64,000 nt of DNA from contig NZ_JACOQD010000001.1 of the NCBI RefSeq assembly GCF_014297365.1, positions 496,001-560,000 of the forward strand, written 5' to 3'. Every line of letters begins with the position of its first letter. Within the stretch, counting starts at the first letter, position 1. This DNA comes from Winogradskyella echinorum (lineage in GTDB: Bacteria; Bacteroidota; Bacteroidia; Flavobacteriales; Flavobacteriaceae). The notes beneath the pieces are model-generated. The model saw only the letters and a program-made list of their open reading frames with translations, had not been told where the DNA came from and did no database searches. The translations under genes and the position numbers were made by a program. Below are positions 26,185 to 34,934 of the stretch, piece by piece.

Positions 26185-28362
26185 TTAATTCTTCACTGAA
26201 TTTGCTACTTTGTTTTTAATAGCATAAGTCATTTTTAAATCGTTAAGCACATTTAATGCTTCTTCTATATATACATCTTTAGCTAAAGCAAGATGCCAAC
26301 GTTTACGCTTTTCTTTTAAGATAGAATCACTATCCATTAACTTCATCTCATATGGCAGAGAGTTAAATGTTAAGTTTGTTTGATATTCTGATAGCTTAGA
26401 AAAACGTTTTGCTTCCTCTTCATTCAATTCCATTTGTTTTTTATATTCATTGTAGTTTAATGAATATAACTCTTGGTCTCTTATTTTCTTCACCCATTTT
26501 GCATTAGCATCAATTAGCTTTAACTGCTCATTGGCAGCCATTCTAGCTTTACTTTTACTAATTGTAGTATCATAATCGAAATAATTTTCCCAAACATTAT
26601 AATCTGCAGCATCAATTTTATCCCATGGTAATGGATTATCCTGATCTTTTTCACCAATATTTATATAACTATAACGATCTGGTACAACCACATCACTTTT
26701 AACACCTTCTAACTGCGTAGAACCACCATTAATTCTATAAAATTTCTGAGTAGTAAACTTTAGCGCTCCCATGTCACCATTAGTATTGTTGCGTACCATG
26801 GTATTTAAATCTAGTACATTTTGAACTGTTCCCTTACCATAAGTTTGCTTGCTACCTATTACAATACCACGTTTATAATCTTGCATTGCTGCCGCTAAAA
26901 TTTCAGATGCAGATGCCGACAATTCGTTTACTAAAATTACCAAAGGACCATCCCATACAATAGCTTTATCTCTATCTCTTAAAACTTGCTTGGATTCTCC
27001 AGCACCTTTAACTTGTACTACTGGACCTTCTTCAATAAATAAACCTGCGATATCAACAACCGTTTGTAGAGAACCACCACCGTTGTTTCTCAAATCTAAT
27101 ACTAAACCTTGCACCCCTTGTTCTTTTAGACGCAAAATTTCTTGCTTAATATCTGAAGCTGCATTTCTTTTATTATAATCTTCGAAATTAATATAGAACT
27201 TAGGTAAATTGATAATTCCAAAGGTTTTTCCATCTTTTTCTACGGTAGAAGATTTTGCATAAGTCTCTTCTAACTCAACAATATCTCTAGTTATAGAAAT
27301 ATCTTCAATAGTACCATCAACTTTTTTCAATGTTAATGTAACTACTGTTCCTTTAGGACCTTTAATAAATTTAATAGCATCATCTAAACGCATACCAACA
27401 ATATTAACTGGCTCTTCTTCATCTTCTTGTTTTACCTTAAGAATTTGATCACCTACTTCTAGCTCATTAGCTCTCCATGCTGGACCTCCACTAATAATTT
27501 CGTTAACCATAATGCCATCTACTTTCTTCTGTAAACGTGCTCCAATTCCTTCAAAATTACCAGACATATCTCTATCAAAACGTTCTTTGTCTTCTGGTGC
27601 AAAATAAAATGTATGAGGATCAAACCCTTCTACAATAGCGTTTATGTATACAGAAAACCAATCTGTACGTCGTCTGTCATCTATATAATCATAAAGCTCA
27701 TCTAACGAACGCTTAGTTGCTAATCTTGCCTCAACTTCGACCTCTTTTAAGGATTTTTTATCCTTGGATTTTTGTTTTTTCTTTTCAGAAGAAAACACAC
27801 TTTCTGGAAGATTATTATTTTCAAGATTAGAATCGCGCTGAGCAATAGCATCATCATAATTTGCAATTGTCGAAAACTTAAGTTGTTGTCTCCAACGTTC
27901 TTTCATTTCTTTTTTACTGCTAACATAATCTAACTTTTCATAGTCTGCAGAATAGGCTTCATCCTTTGTAAAATCGAAAGGCTTTTCTAAAATTTGGGCA
28001 TAAATCTTTTTCGATTCATCGATACGTTGAAGTAATCTTTGGTGCGTAAGATTAAAAAAAGTAACATCGTGCACTTTAATTTGATCGTCTAAAAGATTTT
28101 TGTATGCTTCAAATTCTTTAATATCTGACGCATAAAAATAACGTTTAAATGGATCAATGTTATTTAAATAATCCTCAAAAACATTTGCCGAAAAATCATC
28201 GTTTATATCTTGCGGATTAAAATGTGCCTGATCTAAAAGATAAGTAATCAACTGAATTAACAATTTATCTTTATCCGGATCCTCAAACTTTTTATTTGTA
28301 AAACTACATGAGGCAAAGGCTATTAATAATGCTAGTAGTAAAAATTTATAATTCCCTTTCAT
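26185..28362 (-). CDS. prc: Carboxy-terminal processing protease (Prc/Tsp, family S41)
   Basis: 725 residues with a lipoprotein-like signal (LLLALLIAFASC, Cys at about 19). An N-terminal helical domain is followed by a PDZ domain (GIGARLQKKVDGIMVNEI ... GPAWRANELEVGDQIL) and an S41 domain with LVLDLRNNGGGSLQTVVDIAGLFI, NELSASASEILAAAMQDY (nucleophile Ser) and KQTYGKGTVQ (general-base Lys). A C-terminal DUF3340-like helical domain follows. It degrades or trims envelope proteins in the periplasm. Its leader sequence is tandemly duplicated (see the repeat at 28360). Confidence 0.93.
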   Translation of the reverse strand: MKGNYKFLLLALLIAFASCSFTNKKFEDPDKDKLLIQLITYLLDQAHFNPQDINDDFSANVFEDYLNNIDPFKRYFYASDIKEFEAYKNLLDDQIKVHDVTFFNLTHQRLLQRIDESKKIYAQILEKPFDFTKDEAYSADYEKLDYVSSKKEMKERWRQQLKFSTIANYDDAIAQRDSNLENNNLPESVFSSEKKKQKSKDKKSLKEVEVEARLATKRSLDELYDYIDDRRRTDWFSVYINAIVEGFDPHTFYFAPEDKERFDRDMSGNFEGIGARLQKKVDGIMVNEIISGGPAWRANELEVGDQILKVKQEDEEEPVNIVGMRLDDAIKFIKGPKGTVVTLTLKKVDGTIEDISITRDIVELEETYAKSSTVEKDGKTFGIINLPKFYINFEDYNKRNAASDIKQEILRLKEQGVQGLVLDLRNNGGGSLQTVVDIAGLFIEEGPVVQVKGAGESKQVLRDRDKAIVWDGPLVILVNELSASASEILAAAMQDYKRGIVIGSKQTYGKGTVQNVLDLNTMVRNNTNGDMGALKFTTQKFYRINGGSTQLEGVKSDVVVPDRYSYINIGEKDQDNPLPWDKIDAADYNVWENYFDYDTTISKSKARMAANEQLKLIDANAKWVKKIRDQELYSLNYNEYKKQMELNEEEAKRFSKLSEYQTNLTFNSLPYEMKLMDSDSILKEKRKRWHLALAKDVYIEEALNVLNDLKMTYAIKNKVANSVKN

Positions 28363-28536
28363 TTTTTCTTTTTTATTTATTTGTAGGTAAAAATGTGTTC
28401 GCCTTTATAATTCCATATTCAATTAATACTAGTTATTAGGCTCGGTTCATTTTTTCTTTTTTATTTATTTGTAGGTAAAATGTATTCGCAACAATCTTGA
28501 AACTTAATTTGAATACCAATCCATCGCTCGGTTCAT
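28360..28536. repeat. Tandem repeat (about 87-bp unit) of the prc leader
   Basis: Two copies of a 33-bp identical block start at 28360 and 28448 and include the prc start codon and its upstream ACCTACAAATAAATAAAAAA-like leader (minus strand). The block is followed by a similar TGTRTTCGC. GCTCGGTTCAT recurs at 28440 and 28526, so the unit is 86-88 bp. A third, diverged copy of the leader lies around 28549-28571. The second copy contains an ATG followed after three codons by a stop. Confidence 0.8.
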
Positions 28537-28704
28537 ATTCATAATGTTCATTATTCTTTTAATTGTAGGTTTTCAATTTTTCACTAAAATAGAAGAAAAA
28601 ACCGTGCCATAAAAAAACATGGCACTAATTTTTTGTTAAAGCGCACATTATCGATAAAACGCAAGCTTTTTTAGTATTTTTACAACCAATTAATCATTTT
28701 TTAG
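28537..28704. other. Rest of the prc-surE divergent region, with a hairpin
   Basis: GTGCCAT (28604-28610) and ATGGCAC (28619-28625) form a 7-bp stem around eight bases, with a T-tract after it on the plus strand. It could terminate a short leader transcript reading toward surE. No gene is seen here. Confidence 0.5.
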
Positions 28705-29478
28705 ATGTCTAAACGTCCTTTAATTCTTGTTACCAATGATGATGGCATTACAGCACCAGGAATAAGAACCCTAATTTCTGTAATGAATACTATTGGTGAT
28801 GTAGTAGTAGTTGCACCAGATAGCCCACAAAGTGCTATGGGACACGCTATAACCATCAATTCTACTTTACATATTGAAAAAGTAACCATTGATGGCAAGC
28901 AACCCGAATATAGTTGTTCTGGTACACCTGCAGATTGTGTAAAATTAGCTGTAAATGAAATTTTAGATAGACGACCAGATATCTGTGTTTCTGGCATTAA
29001 TCACGGCTCTAATTCTTCTATAAATGTAATTTATTCCGGAACCATGAGTGCTGCTTTAGAGGCTGGTATAGAAGGGATTCCTGCCATAGGATTTTCACTT
29101 TTGGATTATAATTGGAATGCTAATTTTGAACATAGCAAGTCATTTATTAAAACCATTACTAAACAAGTTTTAGAACATGGATTACCAGATGGTGTGGTAT
29201 TGAATGTGAATATACCGAATCTTGAAAAAAAGGCTATAAAAGGCATCAAAGTTTGCCGACAAGCACGTGCCAATTGGAAAGAAGAATTTGATAAACGCAC
29301 CAATCCAATGGGTCGCGATTATTATTGGCTTACTGGTAAGTTTGTAAATATGGATAATGGTGAAGACACAGACGAATGGGCTTTAGAAAATGGTTATATC
29401 TCCGTGGTACCTGTTCAGTTTGATTTGACTGCGCATCACACCATTCAGAATTTAAATACATGGAAATTAAATGAATAA
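28705..29478 (+). CDS. surE: 5'/3'-nucleotidase SurE
   Basis: 257 residues. Metal and active-site motif TNDDGITAPG (10-19), the PDSPQSAMGHAIT loop, CSGTPADCVKLAV and SGINHGSNSSINVIYSGTMSAALE are characteristic. It is a nucleoside monophosphate phosphatase linked to stationary-phase survival. It overlaps the next small gene by 8 bp and heads a surE, membrane protein, lpxB operon. Confidence 0.96.
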   Translation: MSKRPLILVTNDDGITAPGIRTLISVMNTIGDVVVVAPDSPQSAMGHAITINSTLHIEKVTIDGKQPEYSCSGTPADCVKLAVNEILDRRPDICVSGINHGSNSSINVIYSGTMSAALEAGIEGIPAIGFSLLDYNWNANFEHSKSFIKTITKQVLEHGLPDGVVLNVNIPNLEKKAIKGIKVCRQARANWKEEFDKRTNPMGRDYYWLTGKFVNMDNGEDTDEWALENGYISVVPVQFDLTAHHTIQNLNTWKLNE

Positions 29479-29761
29479 TAAAAAAGAAATTTTAATTGGT
29501 TTTATCGTAGGACTCATAGCTGCGGCATTTGGTCTAATTTTAGCAATTCAAATTTTTGGTAAATCTGATGATTGGGGAACTGTTTTTAAACAAGCTATAA
29601 ACGAAGGTTTTTTAACTAAACTTATGAGTATAGGCGCGTTGATTAATCTTGGTACTTTTTTCTTATTTCTAAAAAAGAACAAAGACAACAGAGCGAAAGG
29701 AGTTCTCATTGCCACTGTATTAATATTAATTTCTACAATGATTATAAAAAACATGAACTAA
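29471..29761 (+). CDS. Small three-helix membrane protein between surE and lpxB
   Basis: 96 residues with three hydrophobic segments (about 7-29, 50-68 and 76-92) and basic loops (KKNKDNRAKG). It overlaps surE by 8 bp and lpxB by 1 bp (TAATG), which supports coupled translation. I know no function. Its position suggests an envelope-related role with LpxB. Confidence 0.75.
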   Translation: MNNKKEILIGFIVGLIAAAFGLILAIQIFGKSDDWGTVFKQAINEGFLTKLMSIGALINLGTFFLFLKKNKDNRAKGVLIATVLILISTMIIKNMN

Positions 29762-30879
29762 TGAAGTATTATATCATTGCTGGTGAAGCTTCAGGCGATT
29801 TGCATGGTTCTAATCTTATGAAGGCCTTGTTGAAACAAGATGAGAAGGCTGATATTAGATTTTGGGGTGGTGATTTAATGCAATCTGTTGGTGGTGAATT
29901 GGTAATGCATTATAAAGAACGTCAGTTTATGGGTTTTGCAGAGGTGATTATGAACCTCAGAAAAATTACAAAACATATAAAATTCTGTAAAGCTGATATT
30001 GAAAAATTTCAGCCAGATGTGATTATTTTTATTGATAATTCGGGTTTTAATCTTCGTATTGCCAAATGGGCAAAAGAGCAGAAATTTAAAACGCATTATT
30101 ACATTTCACCACAAGTTTGGGCTTCTAGAGCTGGTCGTGTAGAAAAAATAAAACGCGATATTGATGCGATGTACTGCATCCTTCCGTTTGAAAAAGAATT
30201 TTATAAAAAATACGGTTATGAGGTTCATTTTGTGGGACATCCACTTATTGATGCTATTGCAGATCGACCTCAAGTTGAAGAAAATGACTTTAGAAAAACT
30301 CACAATCTTAGCGATAAACCTATTATAGCTCTGCTACCTGGAAGTCGAAAACAAGAAATCACTAAAATGCTTGGAGTAATGCTAAGCATTGTCAATGATT
30401 TTAAAGATTATCAATTTGTTATTGCCGGAGCGCCTAGTCAAGATTTTAGTTTTTACCAAAGTTTTATAAAACAAGATAATGTGGCTTTTATATCTAATAA
30501 AACTTATGATTTATTAAGTATATCTACTGCCGCTTTGGTAACTTCTGGAACTGCTACATTAGAAACAGCTTTGTTTAAAGTTCCGCAAGTGGTTTGCTAT
30601 AAGGCGAATGCTATTTCTTACCAAATAGCGAAACGTATTATTACTTTAAAATTTATTTCATTGGTGAATTTAATAATGGATCGAGAAGTCGTTACCGAAC
30701 TTATCCAAGGAGATTTAAACAAAAACCGTCTTAAAAAAGAATTGACTGCCATATTAGAATCTAATAAACGTGAGCAACTGTTTTTAGATTACTATGAATT
30801 AGAAAAACAACTTGGTGGCAGAGGTGCTAGTGACAAGGCTGCCGAATTGATTGTTTCACAAATCTCAAATAACCTATAG
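29761..30879 (+). CDS. lpxB: Lipid A disaccharide synthase
   Basis: 372 residues: N-terminal IIAGEASGDLHGSNLMKAL, FIDNSGFNLRIAKWAK, YYISPQVWASRAGRVEKIKRDIDAMYCILPFEKEFY, FVGHPLID, LLPGSRKQEI and TSGTATLETALFKVPQVV cover the whole GT19 enzyme. It joins UDP-2,3-diacyl-GlcN to lipid X in lipid A synthesis. The length is normal. Confidence 0.96.
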   Translation: MKYYIIAGEASGDLHGSNLMKALLKQDEKADIRFWGGDLMQSVGGELVMHYKERQFMGFAEVIMNLRKITKHIKFCKADIEKFQPDVIIFIDNSGFNLRIAKWAKEQKFKTHYYISPQVWASRAGRVEKIKRDIDAMYCILPFEKEFYKKYGYEVHFVGHPLIDAIADRPQVEENDFRKTHNLSDKPIIALLPGSRKQEITKMLGVMLSIVNDFKDYQFVIAGAPSQDFSFYQSFIKQDNVAFISNKTYDLLSISTAALVTSGTATLETALFKVPQVVCYKANAISYQIAKRIITLKFISLVNLIMDREVVTELIQGDLNKNRLKKELTAILESNKREQLFLDYYELEKQLGGRGASDKAAELIVSQISNNL

Positions 30880-30930
30880 AAATTCCAAATAACAAACAAC
30901 TAAATTCCAAAAGCAATAGCCAAATCACAA

Positions 30931-31440
30931 ATGAAACAAATATTACCCTTTATCTTTTTAATCCTATTAGTTTGCAGTTGTAAATCGAAAAAAAGCTATT
31001 CGAGTAAAAAAAGACAGACACACACTGTTAAGGTAAATACTTCAGCCAAACCTTCAGAAGAAGCTGAATCTATCGTGAAATTTGCTAAAACATTTGATGG
31101 CACCCGTTACAAATATGGAGGCACTACAAAGCGTGGTATGGATTGTTCTGGCTTAATTTACACCAGCTTTAAGGAACATAACGTTAACCTACCTAGAACC
31201 ACAGCAGGATTGCAAGGCACAGGCGATTGGATAGACCTAAAAGAAGTAAATGTTGGCGATTTGGTCTTTTTTGCAACCAAGAAAAATAGCAGAAAAGTAA
31301 ACCATGTTGGTATCGTTACTAATGTTAGGGCTGGCAACATAGAATTTATACATGCGTCTAGTAGCAGAGGCGTTATGGTGTCTTCTCTAGCTGAAAAGTA
31401 TTGGTATTTTGCTTTTGTGCAGGCTCGTAGGGTTTTGTAA
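30931..31440 (+). CDS. NlpC/P60 (C40) cell-wall hydrolase lipoprotein
   Basis: 169 residues. A signal peptide with a lipobox-like end (LLVCSC, Cys about 17) is followed by a basic stretch and an NlpC/P60 domain with catalytic C72 (in GMDCSG), H125 (in NHVGIV) and H141 (in IEFIHAS). Family members cut the D-Glu to DAP bond in peptidoglycan peptides, in agreement with the DAP-type MurE here. It follows lpxB by 51 bp and may belong to that transcript. Confidence 0.9.
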   Translation: MKQILPFIFLILLVCSCKSKKSYSSKKRQTHTVKVNTSAKPSEEAESIVKFAKTFDGTRYKYGGTTKRGMDCSGLIYTSFKEHNVNLPRTTAGLQGTGDWIDLKEVNVGDLVFFATKKNSRKVNHVGIVTNVRAGNIEFIHASSSRGVMVSSLAEKYWYFAFVQARRVL

Positions 31441-31444
31441 ATCT

Positions 31445-32014
31445 TTAATAAACCCCTTTCTCTATTTTAAACTCGCCATTTCCAAAAATTGATAATGTAA
31501 TCCCTCCATGGATATTAAAACTTTCTGGCACAAAATCTTTATCATTTATAATAATTTCACCTGTACTATCTCTTACTTTAATATGTTTAGGCTTGTCCAA
31601 ATAAGGTTTCATTAACTTTTTAAGTTTTCGCTTTATTCTTTTCTTATATTTCGGTTGCTCTAACATATCTGACCAAAGGTCATATATTAATACAAGCTTG
31701 CCTTCAATATAACAATAATACCTTGGACATATCATTCTATCTATCTCAGGACGATAGTACTGATCTTTTATAGAAATTTTGTATCTAAGCTCATCACCTT
31801 TGGTCTGTTTATTCACGTATTTATATCTCAATTCTACATAACCTCTATTCTCAAATACACTTTTTTTCTTTTTTGTACTACTAATAAATTTCTTTATTTG
31901 AGTTATCAAAATAGTATCTTGTAGTTCAATTTTATCTATACTAAAGTTTTGACTAAAAGCTTGCTGCATCATGATTATTAATAGAACACTAAGTACACTT
32001 TTCATAATTATCAA
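31445..32014 (-). CDS. Secreted protein of unknown function
   Basis: 189 residues with a signal peptide (from Met4, MKSVLSVLLIIMMQQAFSQ, cleavage after SQ). The mature part is very basic (KKRIKRKLKKLMK, DKPKHIKVRD) and contains a cysteine pair in RMICPRYYCYIEG. No domain is recognised. It is convergent with the NlpC/P60 gene (4 bp apart) and divergent from comEC (32 bp). I cannot assign a role. Confidence 0.7.
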   Translation of the reverse strand: MIIMKSVLSVLLIIMMQQAFSQNFSIDKIELQDTILITQIKKFISSTKKKKSVFENRGYVELRYKYVNKQTKGDELRYKISIKDQYYRPEIDRMICPRYYCYIEGKLVLIYDLWSDMLEQPKYKKRIKRKLKKLMKPYLDKPKHIKVRDSTGEIIINDKDFVPESFNIHGGITLSIFGNGEFKIEKGVY

Positions 32015-32046
32015 TTAATTAATTTTTATATTAGTAACTAACATTC

Positions 32047-34074
32047 ATGAAGTTACTAAATTTCACCATCATAAAGCTAACCATTTGTTTGGTTATTGGA
32101 ATTGTATTAGCGCATTATTTTAATATCAATTTCAATATTGTTTTATACACAACAATTGGTTCAGTTATTCTACTTAGCATTTACTGGTTTTTACTGAGAA
32201 AGAAAATAGACAGACTACCATATTTTGGTTTATTGACGTACATTTCTATGATTTGTATAGGTATCACGTCTTACAACCTCCAAGATGAAAAACTACGAAC
32301 AATCCATTATTCTCATCTACGTGCTGAAAATTCTAATGCGATTGTTTTCAAAATTAAAGAACGACTTAAGCCAGACCTTTACAACAATAAATATATCGTT
32401 TCCGTAAAGTCATTTAATAATGAAAAAGCCACTGGTCAATTACTGATTAATATTAAACGAGATAGTTTAACAAAATCATTTAATGTTGATGATGTATTAT
32501 TCACCTCTACAGCATTAAAGGGTATTCAGAAGCCATTAAATCCGCATCAATTTGATTACAGCAAATATTTAGAATTGAAACAAGTTTACCATCAGTTATA
32601 CTTAAAACAAGATGAGTTATTACTGCTTTCAGATTCTAAAACTACTATTTATGGTTATGCTGATAACTTGAGAACTACTATTAACGAAAAACTAATAGAA
32701 GCCGGATTCAAAAAAGATGCACTTAGTATTATGAATGCGCTATTACTTGGTCAGCGTCAAACTATTGACAAAACGATTTATAATAACTATGTAAATTCTG
32801 GTACCATACATATTCTTGCAGTTTCTGGCCTTCATGTTGGTATTTTATTACTAATTCTTAATTTTCTTTTTCGTCCACTACTCTATCTTAAACATGGACG
32901 CTTTTTAAGACCACTTGTTATTGTTATTCTGCTTTGGTTATTTGCCATAATTGCGGGTTTATCTCCTTCTGTAACGAGAGCAGTGGCTATGTTTAGCATT
33001 ATAAGTATTGCCATGCATTTAAAACGACCAACCAATATTTATAACACCTTGGTTATTTCGGCATTTATAATTCTTTTGTTTAAACCTACTTTTCTGTTCG
33101 AAGTTGGTTTTCAAATGAGTTATTTAGCAGTTTTAGGTATTGTTAGCGTGCAACCAATTATTTATAAACTCTGGAAACCAAAGTATTGGATAATTGATAA
33201 ACCTTGGCAGATTTTTACAGTGACCTTGTCCGCACAAGTAGGAGTTGTACCAATAAGTCTATTTTACTTTCATCAATTCCCTGGACTGTTCTTTATTTCT
33301 AATATTGTTGTGATTCCGTTTTTAGGTTTAATCCTCGGTTTTGGTTTATTAATAATTGTTTTAGTCTTACTGAATATATTACCCAACTTTATGGTCATTA
33401 CTTATAGTTACATTATAGATAGCTTAAATAGCTTTATTGCTTGGGTTGCTCAGTTTGAAGATTTTCTGCTTAGAGATATTCCGTTTACGATACTACAAGT
33501 TATATGTTCTTATTTTATAATTATTGGATTTGTCCAAGTTTATAAGTATAAAACTTTTAAATGGGTAGCCATGAGTTTGTTTGGTATTATCTGTTTTCAA
33601 GGCATATCCTTTTATAACATTAACAAAACACAAAATGATGTCTTTATTGTCTTTAATAAAAGTCGTTTTTCTATAATAGGACAAAAAGAAAATGAGAAAC
33701 TTATGGTGCATCATAATCTCGATTCTTTAAAACAAACAACCGATAATGTTATAAAAAACTTCAAAGTCGGTGAATCTATAGAACGTGTTACTTCTGATAG
33801 TTTACAATCTGTATATCAATTCAACAATAAAACTATTTTAGTGGTAGATAGCTTAGGAGTATACAATGGACTTAGCTTTAATCCCAATTCTGTTTTATTA
33901 AGAAACTCACCAAGATTAAATCTCAATCGTCTAATTGATAGTTTAAAACCAAAACAAATTATTGCAGATGCTAGCAACTATAAATCTTATGTAAAACGCT
34001 GGAAAGCAACTTGCGAGCATAAAAAAATCCCTTTCCATTATACTAATGAAAAGGGAGCTTATATTTTAAAATAA
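32047..34074 (+). CDS. comEC: ComEC/Rec2-type DNA uptake channel protein
   Basis: 675 residues. An N-terminal pair of helices and an OB-like DUF4131 region (about 30-190) are followed by the Competence domain (about 225-500) with LLLGQRQTIDKTIYNNYVNSGTIHILAVSGLHVGIL and FEVGFQMSYLAVLGIV. The C-terminal metallo-beta-lactamase-like part is short and lacks an HxHxDH motif, as in many Bacteroidota proteins. It forms the inner-membrane channel for single-stranded DNA in transformation. No other competence gene is in the window. Confidence 0.9.
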   Translation: MKLLNFTIIKLTICLVIGIVLAHYFNINFNIVLYTTIGSVILLSIYWFLLRKKIDRLPYFGLLTYISMICIGITSYNLQDEKLRTIHYSHLRAENSNAIVFKIKERLKPDLYNNKYIVSVKSFNNEKATGQLLINIKRDSLTKSFNVDDVLFTSTALKGIQKPLNPHQFDYSKYLELKQVYHQLYLKQDELLLLSDSKTTIYGYADNLRTTINEKLIEAGFKKDALSIMNALLLGQRQTIDKTIYNNYVNSGTIHILAVSGLHVGILLLILNFLFRPLLYLKHGRFLRPLVIVILLWLFAIIAGLSPSVTRAVAMFSIISIAMHLKRPTNIYNTLVISAFIILLFKPTFLFEVGFQMSYLAVLGIVSVQPIIYKLWKPKYWIIDKPWQIFTVTLSAQVGVVPISLFYFHQFPGLFFISNIVVIPFLGLILGFGLLIIVLVLLNILPNFMVITYSYIIDSLNSFIAWVAQFEDFLLRDIPFTILQVICSYFIIIGFVQVYKYKTFKWVAMSLFGIICFQGISFYNINKTQNDVFIVFNKSRFSIIGQKENEKLMVHHNLDSLKQTTDNVIKNFKVGESIERVTSDSLQSVYQFNNKTILVVDSLGVYNGLSFNPNSVLLRNSPRLNLNRLIDSLKPKQIIADASNYKSYVKRWKATCEHKKIPFHYTNEKGAYILK

Positions 34075-34191
34075 CTAAACTGTCAGCTCAAATTTTTTAT
34101 AAAAGAAAAAATATCAAGAACAAGGAATTCTATTCTCGATACAATTTTTCTAAACTAAGGTTTATAAAAATCACTCGAATTGACGAATTTT

Positions 34192-34752
34192 TTACTCTTT
34201 AAACGTTGGCTTAAAGGATTTGTAATATTCGTTAAACTGTTCTTGTGTTTTCATATCCTTGTATTTATCACTTTTAAATAGCTTTAAATACAACTCTAAT
34301 TGCTGTGGTTTTAGATAACCCGTAACTGGCGTAATAAAATTAGCTTCTTCATCAAAAAACACCATCGTTGGGTATGCTCTTACATTAAGAAATCTTGAAA
34401 ACTCATGCGCGCTATTTCTTCTATTAGCTTTGGTGGCATCATATTTTGGGTTTCCAAAGGTTTTATCTTTATACGTTACCGAATCATTGCCCTCTGCATT
34501 AAACTTTACAGCATAATAATGTTCATTTATATAATTTGCCACATCTGCATTACCGAAAGTATTTTTATCTAGCATCTTACATGGACCACACCAGTTGGTA
34601 TAAACATCCATAATTATCTTTTTTGGTGCTGTTTTCTGAAGCTCAATAGCTTCTTCTATTGTAATCCAATTTATCTTTCCTTCTGTTTCTTTTTCAGCAG
34701 GTTTAAAAGAAGCTAATAGAAGTATAACAAATAAATATCCTAGTTTTTTCAT
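34192..34752 (-). CDS. Secreted thioredoxin-like protein
   Basis: 186 residues from MKKLGYLFVILLLASFKPA, a signal peptide. The frame stays open to 34818, but the extension would put 22 residues before the signal peptide and is rejected. A thioredoxin domain carries WCGPCK (Cys55 and Cys58 in this numbering) and the cis-proline stretch NVRAYPTMVFF. It probably acts as a periplasmic thiol reductant or disulfide exchanger. It stands alone, convergent with comEC. Confidence 0.85.
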   Translation of the reverse strand: MKKLGYLFVILLLASFKPAEKETEGKINWITIEEAIELQKTAPKKIIMDVYTNWCGPCKMLDKNTFGNADVANYINEHYYAVKFNAEGNDSVTYKDKTFGNPKYDATKANRRNSAHEFSRFLNVRAYPTMVFFDEEANFITPVTGYLKPQQLELYLKLFKSDKYKDMKTQEQFNEYYKSFKPTFKE

Positions 34753-34876
34753 TTGAAGATTTATATTTTTTAATAAGGTTAAATGTAATTCGTCAATAAA
34801 CATTTTTAGTAGTTTCATATAACTACATTCCTCATTTTATAACTGATTTGTTGCAAAATTCACGCCCAACTTACAA

Positions 34877-34902
34877 AAAATGCTCCTTTTTAGGAGCATT
34901 TT
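34877..34902 (-). terminator. Terminator after the POT transporter gene
   Basis: AAAATGCTCC pairs perfectly with GGAGCATTTT around a 6-nt loop, with A-runs and T-runs at its ends, 33 bp downstream of the transporter stop codon. Confidence 0.85.
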
Positions 34903-34934
34903 AAGTTATTTTAACGGTTAAAACTGTTCTGACC

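Noticed and set aside
28604-28634. Terminator of the prc or surE gene
   Set aside because: The hairpin lies between two divergent genes and is downstream of neither. It is recorded only as a hairpin in the leader region.
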